Translations under genes and position numbers: made by a program
Notes under the pieces: generated by a model
Told to the model about the DNA's origin: nothing
The model's database searches: none
The model's input: only the letters and a program-made list of their open reading frames with translations
Part shown: one piece after another, positions 48,466 to 55,482 of the stretch
Position numbering within the stretch: the stretch's first letter is position 1
Layout: each line of letters begins with the position of its first letter
From: Candidatus Thioglobus sp. NP1
Lineage (GTDB): Bacteria > Pseudomonadota > Gammaproteobacteria > PS1 > Pseudothioglobaceae
Assembly (NCBI RefSeq): GCF_003326015.1
Contig: NZ_CP023860.1
Coordinates: 806,001 to 870,000 of the forward strand
Direction: 5' to 3'
DNA length: 64,000 nt

Positions 48466-49203
48466 ATGTGGAAATGGATTCAAAGACAAGCCTCTCCTAA
48501 GATATTTTATCAAACCTGTGTCAATCTTAGACCTTGGTTCTTGTGGCCATTTTTAATTTTATTAGTTATTGGACTTTATTGGTCTTTAATCATTTCACCT
48601 GAAGATTACCAACAAGGAGATGGCTATAGAATTATTTATATCCATGTCCCAAGTGCGATTCTTTCTATGATGGTTTATGCAGTCATGGCTATTTCAGGCG
48701 GAATTGGGTTAATTTGGCAAATTAAAATGGCTGAAGTTGTGGCAAAAGTTTCTGCTCCTATTGGTGCTGCCTTTACAATTATTGCCTTATCATCTGGAGC
48801 AATTTGGGGTAAGCCGATGTGGGGGGCATGGTGGGTTTGGGATGCAAGACTGACCTCAGAACTAATTTTATTATTTTTGTATTTGGCATACATGTCGCTT
48901 AATAGTGCATTTGATGATCCACGCAAAGCAGCAAAGTCGAGTTCAATTTTGGCTATTGTTGGTCTGGTAAACTTGCCAATTATTCATTACTCCGTTAAAT
49001 GGTGGAATACTCTTCACCAGGGCTATTCTGTTGGAACAGGTGGCTTGAAAGATCCTGATATGTTAATTGCGCTTGCGCTAATGTTTGCTGCGTCTATTTT
49101 TCTATATGCAGCCCTTGTCGTCATTAAGGCAAAAACTGAGGTTTTGATTCGTGAGCAAAATTCCAGATGGGTTAAAGAAATAGTTGAAGGAGATATGCCA
49201 TGA
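48466..49203 (+). CDS. ccmC: Haem exporter CcmC
   Basis: CcmC (245 aa) is the six-helix membrane protein that delivers haem to CcmE in System I cytochrome c maturation. The WWD motif is visible as WGKPMWGAWWVWDARLTSEL, flanked by conserved His residues (IYIHVPSAILS and NLPIIHYSVKWWNTLHQG). Four-base overlap with ccmD. Confidence 0.95.
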   Translation: MWKWIQRQASPKIFYQTCVNLRPWFLWPFLILLVIGLYWSLIISPEDYQQGDGYRIIYIHVPSAILSMMVYAVMAISGGIGLIWQIKMAEVVAKVSAPIGAAFTIIALSSGAIWGKPMWGAWWVWDARLTSELILLFLYLAYMSLNSAFDDPRKAAKSSSILAIVGLVNLPIIHYSVKWWNTLHQGYSVGTGGLKDPDMLIALALMFAASIFLYAALVVIKAKTEVLIREQNSRWVKEIVEGDMP

Positions 49204-49373
49204 CTTTAGTTGAATATTTTTCTTTTCTACCTTATGGTAAGTATGCTTTTTATGTTTGGTTCGCTTATGGTGTAGCTTTCATCACTGTTCTAACTCTTTT
49301 TATAAATGCTAAGAGAAACCATAAAAAAACCATTTTAAAATTAAAAAATAAGTACTTGAGAAGTAATGACTAA
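49200..49373 (+). CDS. ccmD: Small haem exporter subunit CcmD
   Basis: Short gene (57 aa) that overlaps ccmC by four bases and ccmE by eight. The product has one membrane helix (WFAYGVAFITVLTLFINA) preceded by an aromatic N-terminus (EYFSFLPYGKYAFYVW) and followed by a basic tail (KRNHKK). This is the CcmD layout; CcmD releases holo-CcmE from the CcmABC complex. Confidence 0.88.
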   Translation: MTLVEYFSFLPYGKYAFYVWFAYGVAFITVLTLFINAKRNHKKTILKLKNKYLRSND

Positions 49374-49812
49374 AAGACAGAATCGAATGATTTTGGTTGC
49401 ACTAATTGTTCTAGGAATTTCCTTAGCGGGTTATTTAGGTGTCAAGGCCTTTAGTGAAAACTTACTTTATTTTTATACGCCAAGTGATATTAAGGATGGT
49501 AAGGCCCCAATTGGTAAAAGTTTTAGAATTGGTGGACTTGTTAAGACTGATAGTTTTGAAAGAAATGGAATGAGGGCAACTTTTGTGGTGACAGATAATA
49601 GTGAATCTATAAAAGTTATTTATGATGGAATATTGCCAGACCTTTTTAGAGAGGGGCAGGGTGTCGTGGCAACAGGCTCAGTAACTTGCCCTAGAAAAGG
49701 TTGGACTTGTAAAAATATTTTTAATGCAACTGAAGTCTTAGCTAAGCATGATGAAAATTATATGCCTCCAGAAGTAGCAGAAGCACTTCAATACACAACC
49801 CCTAAAGAATGA
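49366..49812 (+). CDS. ccmE: Cytochrome c-type biogenesis haem chaperone CcmE
   Basis: CcmE (148 aa): N-terminal membrane anchor then a beta-barrel periplasmic domain. The covalent haem ligand is His128 in the H-x3-Y motif KHDENYMPPEV, with Tyr132. FRIGGLVKTDSFER and VVATGSV are typical strands. The next gene is CcmG, not CcmF. Confidence 0.95.
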   Translation: MTKRQNRMILVALIVLGISLAGYLGVKAFSENLLYFYTPSDIKDGKAPIGKSFRIGGLVKTDSFERNGMRATFVVTDNSESIKVIYDGILPDLFREGQGVVATGSVTCPRKGWTCKNIFNATEVLAKHDENYMPPEVAEALQYTTPKE

Positions 49813-50330
49813 AAAAAATAATACCTTTATTTTTATTTATCATAGTTGTAGGCTTTCTATTTTTTAGCCTGAGCTCTAATCCTAGCAAACTACCATCCCC
49901 ACTTTTAGGGAAATCATTTCCAAGTATAGAAGGGAAGGACTTTTATTCTGATAAGTCAATAAAGTTTGCAAGTTTGTTTGATAATAAAATGAGCATAGTA
50001 AATGTATGGGCCTCATGGTGTTTGACCTGTCGAAAAGAGCACCAAATGATTATGAATATTGCAAAAAATACTGATCTTCAATTAATAGGAATCAACTATA
50101 AAGATACTCAAAAAGATGGAGCAAAGTACCTAGAAATTATGGGTAATCCATTTGATAAAATCATCTTTGATCCTGATGGAAAAATTGGTATGGATTTAGG
50201 AGTCTATGCAACCCCTGAAACTTTTTTGATTGATAAAGATGGAGTCATCTTATATAAGCATATTGGAGAAATTAATCAGAAAGTATGGGAAGAAAATTTT
50301 GAAATCTATCTCAATAAAATAGAAAGTTAA
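49809..50330 (+). CDS. ccmG: Thiol:disulfide oxidoreductase CcmG/DsbE
   Basis: Membrane-tethered thioredoxin-like protein (173 aa) that keeps apocytochrome c thiols reduced. The active site is Trp70-Cys71-Leu-Thr-Cys74, and the cis-Pro loop is GVYATPETFLI. An N-terminal hydrophobic anchor is present. It overlaps ccmE by four bases and ends the cluster; ccmF and ccmH are not found here. Confidence 0.92.
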   Translation: MKKIIPLFLFIIVVGFLFFSLSSNPSKLPSPLLGKSFPSIEGKDFYSDKSIKFASLFDNKMSIVNVWASWCLTCRKEHQMIMNIAKNTDLQLIGINYKDTQKDGAKYLEIMGNPFDKIIFDPDGKIGMDLGVYATPETFLIDKDGVILYKHIGEINQKVWEENFEIYLNKIES

Positions 50331-50380
50331 ATAATAAACTTTGATTTATAAATATATTTATAATTTTTCCTGAAAGTCGC

Positions 50381-50408
50381 TTGACATAAGGGTTTAATAA
50401 TGGATAAT
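50381..50408 (+). promoter_or_regulatory. Sigma-70-like promoter of the HU gene
   Basis: A perfect -35 TTGACA (50381-50386) and a near-perfect -10 GATAAT (50403-50408) are separated by 16 bases, ahead of the HU gene. A 7-bp inverted repeat AACAGCA/TGCTGTT (50416-50422/50436-50442) sits at the predicted transcript start and could be an operator or leader hairpin. Confidence 0.7.
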
Positions 50409-50475
50409 AAATTTTAACAGCAAAAAAAATTAATCTGCTGTTTCATCAAATTATTTAATTTTAAGGAGTTAGAAA

Positions 50476-50748
50476 ATGAATAAATCAGATTTAGTTTCAG
50501 CAATAGCTGATAGCTCAGGTCTTTCAAAAGCTGATGCTGCTCGTGCTTTAGATGCTGCAACTGGTGCAATTTCAGGAGAGCTTGCAAAAGGGGGGTCTGT
50601 TGCCATTACAGGTTTTGGTAGTTTCTTGGTTAGAGCTCGTGCAGCTCGAAGTGGTCGCAACCCACAAACTGGTGCTACTATTCAAATTAAAGCTTCAAAT
50701 GCGCCAGCTTTTAAAGCAGGTAAATTATTGAAGGAATCTGTCAACTAG
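50476..50748 (+). CDS. hupB: DNA-binding protein HU
   Basis: HU-type nucleoid protein (90 aa). It begins MNKSDLVSAIADSSGLSKADA, has the GFGSFLVRARAARSGRNPQTG DNA-binding arm with its Pro at the tip, and ends with ASNAPAFKAGKLLKESVN. Strong AAGGAG ribosome site. It has its own promoter and terminator, and it is the last core protein gene before the tRNA pair. Confidence 0.96.
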   Translation: MNKSDLVSAIADSSGLSKADAARALDAATGAISGELAKGGSVAITGFGSFLVRARAARSGRNPQTGATIQIKASNAPAFKAGKLLKESVN

Positions 50749-50764
50749 TCAGATTTTTTGCCAG

Positions 50765-50770
50765 TATAAT
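50765..50770 (+). promoter_or_regulatory. Possible -10 element for the tRNA pair
   Basis: A perfect TATAAT lies 17 bases after the HU stop codon and 37 bases before tRNA-Val. No good -35 hexamer is visible at standard spacing. A transcript from here would begin within the HU terminator hairpin. Confidence 0.35.
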
Positions 50771-50772
50771 AC

Positions 50773-50806
50773 GCCCGGTTCTTAAAGAGAATTGGGCATT
50801 TTTTTT
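50773..50806 (+). terminator. Terminator after the HU gene
   Basis: GCCCGGTTCT (50773-50782) pairs with AGAATTGGGC (50788-50797) over a 5-base loop with two G-U pairs, followed by eight T. It lies directly against the first base of tRNA-Val. Confidence 0.75.
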
Positions 50807-50882
50807 GGGCGCTTAGCTCAGTTGGGAGAGCATCGCCCTTACAAGGCGAGGGTCACAAGTTCAAGTCTTGTAGCGCCCACCA
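50807..50882 (+). tRNA. tRNA-Val (anticodon TAC)
   Basis: 76-base cloverleaf with encoded CCA. The acceptor stem GGGCGCT pairs with AGCGCCC, D-arm GCTC/GAGC, anticodon stem TCGCC/GGCGA with loop CTTACAA (anticodon TAC at 50840-50842), T-arm ACAAG-TTCAAGT-CTTGT, discriminator A. It reads GUN valine codons. Confidence 0.97.
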
Positions 50883-50887
50883 AAATT

Positions 50888-50964
50888 GGAGCGGTAGTTC
50901 AGTTGGTTAGAACGCCTGCCTGTCACGCAGGAGGTCGCGGGTTCGACCCCCGTCCGCTCCGCCA
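50888..50964 (+). tRNA. tRNA-Asp (anticodon GTC)
   Basis: 77-base cloverleaf with encoded CCA. Acceptor GGAGCGG pairs with CCGCTCC, anticodon stem CTGCC/GGCAG variant around loop with GTC at 50922-50924, T-arm GCGGG-TTCGACC-CCCGT, discriminator G. Its 3' end is a typical integration target, and an integrase relic follows 175 bases later, so this is the likely left attachment site of the island. The short palindrome GCCAATTGGC (50961-50970) overlaps the CCA end. Confidence 0.97.
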
Positions 50965-51139
50965 ATTGGCCTTTCTTAACCTCTCGTAATCCAACTTAAT
51001 CCACCTTCTACATCCTGTAAACAAAAGGCTTTGTGTTCTTATTGGATTTTATTGGATTGTAATCCTTCGTATATAGTTTGACCTATATCGTACCTTTTAG
51101 TGCAATAGGTACGATTTCAAAAAACTAATAGGTACGATT
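50965..51139. other. Island left edge with repeated GGTACGAT boxes
   Basis: This gene-free stretch follows the tRNA-Asp 3' end. It contains ATCGTACC (51087-51094) and two direct copies of its complement GGTACGAT (51108-51115 and 51131-51138), the last one directly before the integrase relic start. TTATTGGATT-like repeats also occur near 51040-51060. Such boxes in front of integrase genes may be integrase or excisionase arm sites or an autoregulatory operator (inference). No second copy of the tRNA 3' end was noticed to the right within the window. Confidence 0.5.
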
Positions 51140-51208
51140 ATGTTAACTGATAAAGAAATTCAAAACGCAAAATTAGAATCAAAATTTTATATCTTCATGA
51201 GTCCATAG
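51140..51208 (+). pseudogene. Tyrosine integrase N-terminal relic
   Basis: Open frame of 22 codons beginning MLTDKEIQNAKLESKFYIF. This matches the start of the arm-binding (DUF4102-type) domain of tRNA-targeting tyrosine integrases, which typically reads like LTDxxIxxAKPxxKPYxL. After about 19 codons the match stops and a TAG follows; the catalytic domain is missing. Position right after a tRNA gene supports the call. It suggests that the island has lost its own mobility through a deletion with a breakpoint near 51197. Confidence 0.6.
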
Positions 51209-51268
51209 AATGGTACTTGCATCAGAAGCATGATTGTAATCTACATAGTAGTTATATTTATTAATCAT
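51179..51268 (-). CDS. Possible 29-residue small protein
   Basis: Short minus-strand frame (starts MIINKYNYYVDYNHASDAS, ends DIKF) beginning ten bases after the stop of the upstream gene, with AGG at a plausible ribosome-site distance. It overlaps the 3' end of the integrase relic. It could be a real small gene or the remnant of a gene cut by the same deletion. Not recognised. Confidence 0.2.
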   Translation of the reverse strand: MINKYNYYVDYNHASDASTILWTHEDIKF

Positions 51269-51277
51269 AATTACCTG

Positions 51278-51718
51278 TTAGAAATCTTCACAAAAATCAT
51301 CTAATTCTTCAACTTTAAAACCTTCATTATTTAGTCTAATGCAAACATGCTCTATAACTTGGGCATATATATCCTCAAGTTCATCAACTAAACTGTCATC
51401 TGGTATATGGTCTTCTGAAGTGCTATTATCAAGCCAAATTCCCTCTGGCTCTTCATCTACTGCTTTTTTACATCTTTCAAATTGTTCGTCAGTCAAAATA
51501 TTTTTGTAAATTCCATCTTCAAACATTATGTGGTGTATTAATCCATTCAACGAACCTTCATATGCCCCTTGAACTCGATCTAAATAGAAATTATCATATG
51601 AATAACCAGGCCTCACCTGGAAAGAATTATTTTCTTTAAAACTATCTAAATTATCATCAATTATCTTATCTAATATTGAGCTTAAATAATCAATTTCATT
51701 CATTTCTGAGTTGTACAA
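51278..51718 (-). CDS. Hypothetical acidic protein, third gene of channel operon
   Basis: Unrecognised soluble protein (about 147 aa), rich in Asp and Glu, with no signal peptide or membrane segment. It probably starts at TTG 51718, which has GGAGG five bases before it; an ATG 15 bases downstream (51703) is the alternative. It has a middle VQGAYEGSLNGLIHHIMFEDGIY and a strongly acidic helical C-terminus ending DDFCEDF. It follows the 124-aa gene by a short gap in the same direction and so likely belongs to the ion-channel operon. Confidence 0.6.
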   Translation of the reverse strand: MYNSEMNEIDYLSSILDKIIDDNLDSFKENNSFQVRPGYSYDNFYLDRVQGAYEGSLNGLIHHIMFEDGIYKNILTDEQFERCKKAVDEEPEGIWLDNSTSEDHIPDDSLVDELEDIYAQVIEHVCIRLNNEGFKVEELDDFCEDF

Positions 51719-51736
51719 TTTAGCCTCCAAAATTCT

Positions 51737-52111
51737 TTATTCTTCTGCTATAGAGTCTATAAATTCTATAAAGTCAGCATCTGAGCCAGTTGATTGAAGA
51801 TTATGAAGCTCTGAAAGAGCAAACTCATATCCTCTGTTCAGTTTTGATAGAGTTGTGAAATTTGAACAATTATAATTAGCTGCAAATAAGAGTCTCACAT
51901 ACATAACCCGAGTCATTGCCTCCTCTACTTCTTGAAGCAATTCAAAACCAAGGCCATCAGCATAATTAAAATCTTCAGCATCAGGCTCTTCTATGTCCAA
52001 AAAAAGCAATGCATTACTAAAAGCAGAGTCAGTTTCTTCATAGTATCCCTTTTCGGCCATAACTCGACAGAAAAGTTCTTTTTGCTCTTGATTTAAATCC
52101 TCTATTTTCAT
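51737..52111 (-). CDS. Hypothetical acidic protein, second gene of channel operon
   Basis: Unrecognised 124-aa, mostly helical acidic protein without signal peptide or membrane segment (starts MKIEDLNQEQKELFCRVMAE; ends FIEFIDSIAEE). It begins 12 bases after the channel gene stop and precedes another small acidic protein gene, so the three are probably one transcript. A cytoplasmic partner or regulator of the channel is a guess from context only. Confidence 0.6.
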   Translation of the reverse strand: MKIEDLNQEQKELFCRVMAEKGYYEETDSAFSNALLFLDIEEPDAEDFNYADGLGFELLQEVEEAMTRVMYVRLLFAANYNCSNFTTLSKLNRGYEFALSELHNLQSTGSDADFIEFIDSIAEE

Positions 52112-52123
52112 TACTATTCCAAA

Positions 52124-54133
52124 TTAAACATCTCTATCCAACATAATATCATTTCGACTTCCCCTAATTCTCTTAACTAGAAATAACCCCATAGATAACA
52201 AAGATAGAGGAATAATAAATTTTAGGATCAAGTTTGAAGTATAAAAAATATTCTCATTAAGTGATGAAGATATTCCACAAACAACAACTGTAATTCCATT
52301 CACAATATAAAACCATATAAATATTAAATCAACTATGGTAAGTTTTTTTGGTTCTGGTTTTTCAACTGAAAAATATAAGGCAATCGCAGATAAAAAGGTT
52401 GTGGTAAGAATGCCAATACTAGAGCCAGAATTGCCATATTCTGAAAAGGTTGTGTAGTAAACCAAGAATATAAGAAATGACATTGGAATACCAATTTTAA
52501 ATAAAGTAGCATTGTTCTTTCTTTTTAAAATCCAACCAACCCTATTTTCACTACTAATACTTACAGATTTTTTAAGATCAGCATCCTGAAATAGGCGATT
52601 TTTTTGAAACTTCACTCCAGAGAAATCACTTTGAATTTCCCATTCCCCTATATCAAACTCATGATCAAGAAGATCTAATGGGATTGGCTGCAATATTTGT
52701 TCATTATCATTCTTAACTGTCATGGCAATATATATATTTTGCCAATCAAATGGGTAATTTTCTGCCTTAGGAACAAAATCAAAATTTGCTACAACGTAAT
52801 ATCTTTGCGTGGTGTAATTATCTTCATCATCACGCTGCCAAACTTTTTTATAAGTAAATTTATCGTTTAGAGAGCTAAGGTTATTAAATATTATTTCATC
52901 GATAGGATTTTCAAAATGCGAAACAATATCAATAAAGAATTCTGCAGTCCAGTACTTAGAGCTAATATCAATATTAGCAACACTTAAAATATCAATATAA
53001 GCATACATAACTCTGCTTTTTTGAACTTCGCCCTCTACCGAATGAAATTGAGTACGATAGAAAATTTTGGGAGTTTTATAATCCTGGGTTTGCAAAGAAT
53101 TAGGAAATATATATGCAAAGTTATCCCTTATATTATTAACACCATCTGCATCAAAACCAAGGTGTCCCCTTTTTCCAATAAAAATATCCTTTTTGCCATC
53201 AAAAGACAAAATTGCGGATCTTAATTTTTCTGTATCCATTTTGTGAATTTCAGAAATATCAATTTTATTTAAAGCTTGAGATATGAGGATTGGAATTTCT
53301 AATCTCCACAAACTATCTAGTAATAAAGTAATTTTATTAGTCTCTAGCTCTTCATCAAAAACTTTACTCATTAAATCTTCAATTGACAGCGTTGTATAGA
53401 ATGGCTGTGTTGATAATTGCACTAAATCAAATGTAATTTTTTGGAATCTGTTCTCGAGTGACCCAAAGGTATTAATAACTCTATTACTAAGCTTATTTTC
53501 TTCAAGATAGTCAAAAACTTCTCTAAAGTACTTTAGCCCAATATCAAGAATTATTAGATCACTTTCGTTTGTCTTAATTAAAATATTATTAAGTTGTTTT
53601 TTAATATCTACTGGATCAGAAATCTCTTTAACAGAATAATCTTGAAAGTTCTCAGAATTCTTATGATTTTCTAAAATCATTTCATATGTTCGACTTTCAT
53701 TATGGATATAAAAAACCTTATGATCCTGATATTGCTCTATTTCATTTGAAATAAAAGCTATCTGCGCTGAGCGGTCTAAATGCCCTATATGAAATAAATG
53801 ATCCTGATTAGGTAGTGACGAAGCTGTATGAAAGTAAAAGAAATCTTTATCTTTAATATGTTCTAAAATTGTTTTATTGTGTTTAAGAACAACATGGCCA
53901 TTAGTAATAAAAAAGCCATCATAGGATTCAATTTTTTTAAATAGTGGTTCTAAACCCTCTTCACCCTTTTCTAGATGTAAAAAATCAATATCTAATTGAT
54001 ATTTATCACCACTCTTTTCATTAATTTCTTGCTCAATAACTTTACTTGCATTTTCAAGAAAGTTAGCAACAAAATCATTATCTTCTTGCGAGAGTGCTAG
54101 ATTTGAGTAATATGTCAAAACTTTATATTTCAT
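52124..54133 (-). CDS. PBP-I-like sensor fused to a pentameric ligand-gated ion channel
   Basis: 669-aa protein with three visible parts. Residues 1-340 resemble a type-I periplasmic binding (LivK/ANF receptor-like) domain: KYKVLTYYSNLAL start, ESYDGFFITNG, KVFYIHNESRTYE, ESDLIILDIG and the late IFIGKRGHLGFDADG motif. Residues about 355-535 look like the beta-sandwich ligand domain of Cys-loop-type channels, with the hallmark Tyr460-Pro461-Phe462-Asp463 followed by Trp-Gln. Four hydrophobic segments follow at about 547-563, 574-590, 600-621 and 636-653, the channel pore domain. Prokaryotic pLGICs fused to such binding domains are known. Oddly there is no signal peptide, so the sensor may face the cytoplasm. 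No ligand can be inferred. Confidence 0.72.
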   Translation of the reverse strand: MKYKVLTYYSNLALSQEDNDFVANFLENASKVIEQEINEKSGDKYQLDIDFLHLEKGEEGLEPLFKKIESYDGFFITNGHVVLKHNKTILEHIKDKDFFYFHTASSLPNQDHLFHIGHLDRSAQIAFISNEIEQYQDHKVFYIHNESRTYEMILENHKNSENFQDYSVKEISDPVDIKKQLNNILIKTNESDLIILDIGLKYFREVFDYLEENKLSNRVINTFGSLENRFQKITFDLVQLSTQPFYTTLSIEDLMSKVFDEELETNKITLLLDSLWRLEIPILISQALNKIDISEIHKMDTEKLRSAILSFDGKKDIFIGKRGHLGFDADGVNNIRDNFAYIFPNSLQTQDYKTPKIFYRTQFHSVEGEVQKSRVMYAYIDILSVANIDISSKYWTAEFFIDIVSHFENPIDEIIFNNLSSLNDKFTYKKVWQRDDEDNYTTQRYYVVANFDFVPKAENYPFDWQNIYIAMTVKNDNEQILQPIPLDLLDHEFDIGEWEIQSDFSGVKFQKNRLFQDADLKKSVSISSENRVGWILKRKNNATLFKIGIPMSFLIFLVYYTTFSEYGNSGSSIGILTTTFLSAIALYFSVEKPEPKKLTIVDLIFIWFYIVNGITVVVCGISSSLNENIFYTSNLILKFIIPLSLLSMGLFLVKRIRGSRNDIMLDRDV

Positions 54134-54220
54134 AATCTGTAGTTTAATATAAATTTTATAACTACTAGCTTCTAATTAATTTACAGTGAAAATGAAACAA
54201 ATTATGTCATTATATTCTAG

Positions 54221-54247
54221 TGCTATAATTAAAAATAATCATAGGAG
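54221..54247 (+). promoter_or_regulatory. Extended -10 promoter and ribosome site for 54255 gene
   Basis: TGCTATAAT (54221-54229) is an extended -10 element (TGn plus perfect TATAAT). AGGAG at 54243-54247 lies seven bases before the TTG at 54255 and decides that start. The region is the divergent promoter gap facing the ion-channel operon. Confidence 0.55.
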
Positions 54248-54254
54248 TTATTAA

Positions 54255-54554
54255 TTGGAAAAGTTAAAAGTAATATTCCAAGTACAAGGTTGTGACAGCG
54301 ATGATGGAGATGATGCAGAATATTCTTTAGATGCTATTCATGAAGAAATAATTGATAAAGACAAAATTGAGGATACAAGACAAGCGATTCTTCAAAAATT
54401 AATTGATAATCCCCCCAAACATAAAATCCATGACAATTACCTTGTCAATGATGTTTTGTGGTTAGATCTAAAAGATAATGAATTGTATCGTGATGAAGAC
54501 TCATTTCATTATGATTTTTGGGAATATATGATAGATGATAAATATGAGGGCTAG
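54255..54554 (+). CDS. Hypothetical small acidic protein
   Basis: Unrecognised 99-aa protein, very acidic, with a beta-strand start (EKLKVIFQVQGCDSDDGDD) and an aromatic/acidic C-terminus (FHYDFWEYMIDDKYEG). It starts at TTG, supported by AGGAG seven bases upstream. No signal peptide or membrane segment. It is divergent from the channel operon and first in a plus-strand run of small genes. Confidence 0.55.
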   Translation: MEKLKVIFQVQGCDSDDGDDAEYSLDAIHEEIIDKDKIEDTRQAILQKLIDNPPKHKIHDNYLVNDVLWLDLKDNELYRDEDSFHYDFWEYMIDDKYEG

Positions 54555-54643
54555 ACTAGTTGATGAGGCAGTAACAATTGTTAAAAAATAAATGCTTGTT
54601 AGTGATATTAGAAAAATTTATAAAGGAGTTTGAATAACAAAAT

Positions 54644-54934
54644 ATGGAAATTAATTACCAAAAACTTAAATCTGAAATGGATTCTGATGGAGACTTTATT
54701 ATTGATCAAATAATATCAGCAGATGGTGAGGAGCCCTATGAAGAAATCTTACTTCTAAGGACTGGAGATGAATCGGATGAATATTATCGAGTTAGTGTTG
54801 AAAAACATACTGATGGCGAAGATGATTATACTGTTATCAACGAATTAGGATCTGAGTTAGAAGATATTCAAGATGCTGTTAAATGTTTTTTAGATAATGG
54901 GGGCAATATTGAAACCTTTAGTTTCTATAGCTAG
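54644..54934 (+). CDS. Hypothetical small acidic protein
   Basis: Unrecognised 96-aa acidic protein (MEINYQKLKSEMDSDGDF start; ends GGNIETFSFYS) with a mixed alpha/beta pattern, no membrane segment and no known motif. It is two bases upstream of the following gene and so is likely co-transcribed with it and with the DUF2779 nuclease gene. Confidence 0.55.
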   Translation: MEINYQKLKSEMDSDGDFIIDQIISADGEEPYEEILLLRTGDESDEYYRVSVEKHTDGEDDYTVINELGSELEDIQDAVKCFLDNGGNIETFSFYS

Positions 54935-54936
54935 CA

Positions 54937-55482
54937 ATGAATTTTAAAGACGAATTTAATAAAAATCTGCGCGATGCTTACTGGGGAAATGCACAGATGC
55001 GAGAAGAAATAGAGGAAAATTTTAGATCTGCTTGTAAACAATATAATGCAGCTAAAACTCCTTATAACCAACTTAGTGGCTGGAGAAAAAATCAAATGGG
55101 AGGAAGAGGTGTTGGTCGCCGAGGACTAAAATCAGGATTGTGCTCAAAAAACGCTTTAAACAAAATTATGAAAGATGGTTTAACTTGGGACCATGTTATT
55201 GGTATAACTAAAATTGGAGAAACAATTGAAGAAATAATCAACAAGGAAGAATTTGATCGGGAATCCTTTATTAAAAAAGAATTAAAAGAACACCTTTATT
55301 TGTGGGGAAAAATTAAGGTTACAAAAGATGAGCATAAAAAGAATCGTATTATCCAAAATAAGCACACCCTAGATCAGAAAATTAATTTTGAACATTACAT
55401 GGGTATTGCTTTATGTACAGATGAAAAACAAATAGAAAGAGAGAAACAGTATATTAAAAAATTTGTAAGAAAGCTTGGGTAA
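54937..55482 (+). CDS. Unknown protein with DHV motif, coupled to DUF2779 nuclease
   Basis: 181-aa basic protein, not recognised with confidence. A Gly/Arg-rich stretch (MGGRGVGRRGLKSG) is followed by GLTWDHVIGITKIGETIEEI and later LWGKIKVTKDEHKKNR. The Asp-His pair and later His/Asn residues recall HNH-type nuclease cores, but the spacing does not make this certain. It overlaps the next gene, a two-domain nuclease, by eight bases, so the two are translationally coupled and may act together. Confidence 0.55.
   Translation: MNFKDEFNKNLRDAYWGNAQMREEIEENFRSACKQYNAAKTPYNQLSGWRKNQMGGRGVGRRGLKSGLCSKNALNKIMKDGLTWDHVIGITKIGETIEEIINKEEFDRESFIKKELKEHLYLWGKIKVTKDEHKKNRIIQNKHTLDQKINFEHYMGIALCTDEKQIEREKQYIKKFVRKLG

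Noticed and set aside
50792-50989. 65-residue open frame across the tRNA genes
   Set aside because: It lies entirely over tRNA-Val and tRNA-Asp and reads the tRNA sequence; such frames are a well-known false call.
52124-54133. Two-component sensor or methyl-accepting receptor for the PBP-I fusion
   Set aside because: The C-terminal part has no HAMP, kinase, cyclase or methyl-accepting motif; instead a YPFD beta-sandwich and four membrane helices fit a ligand-gated channel.
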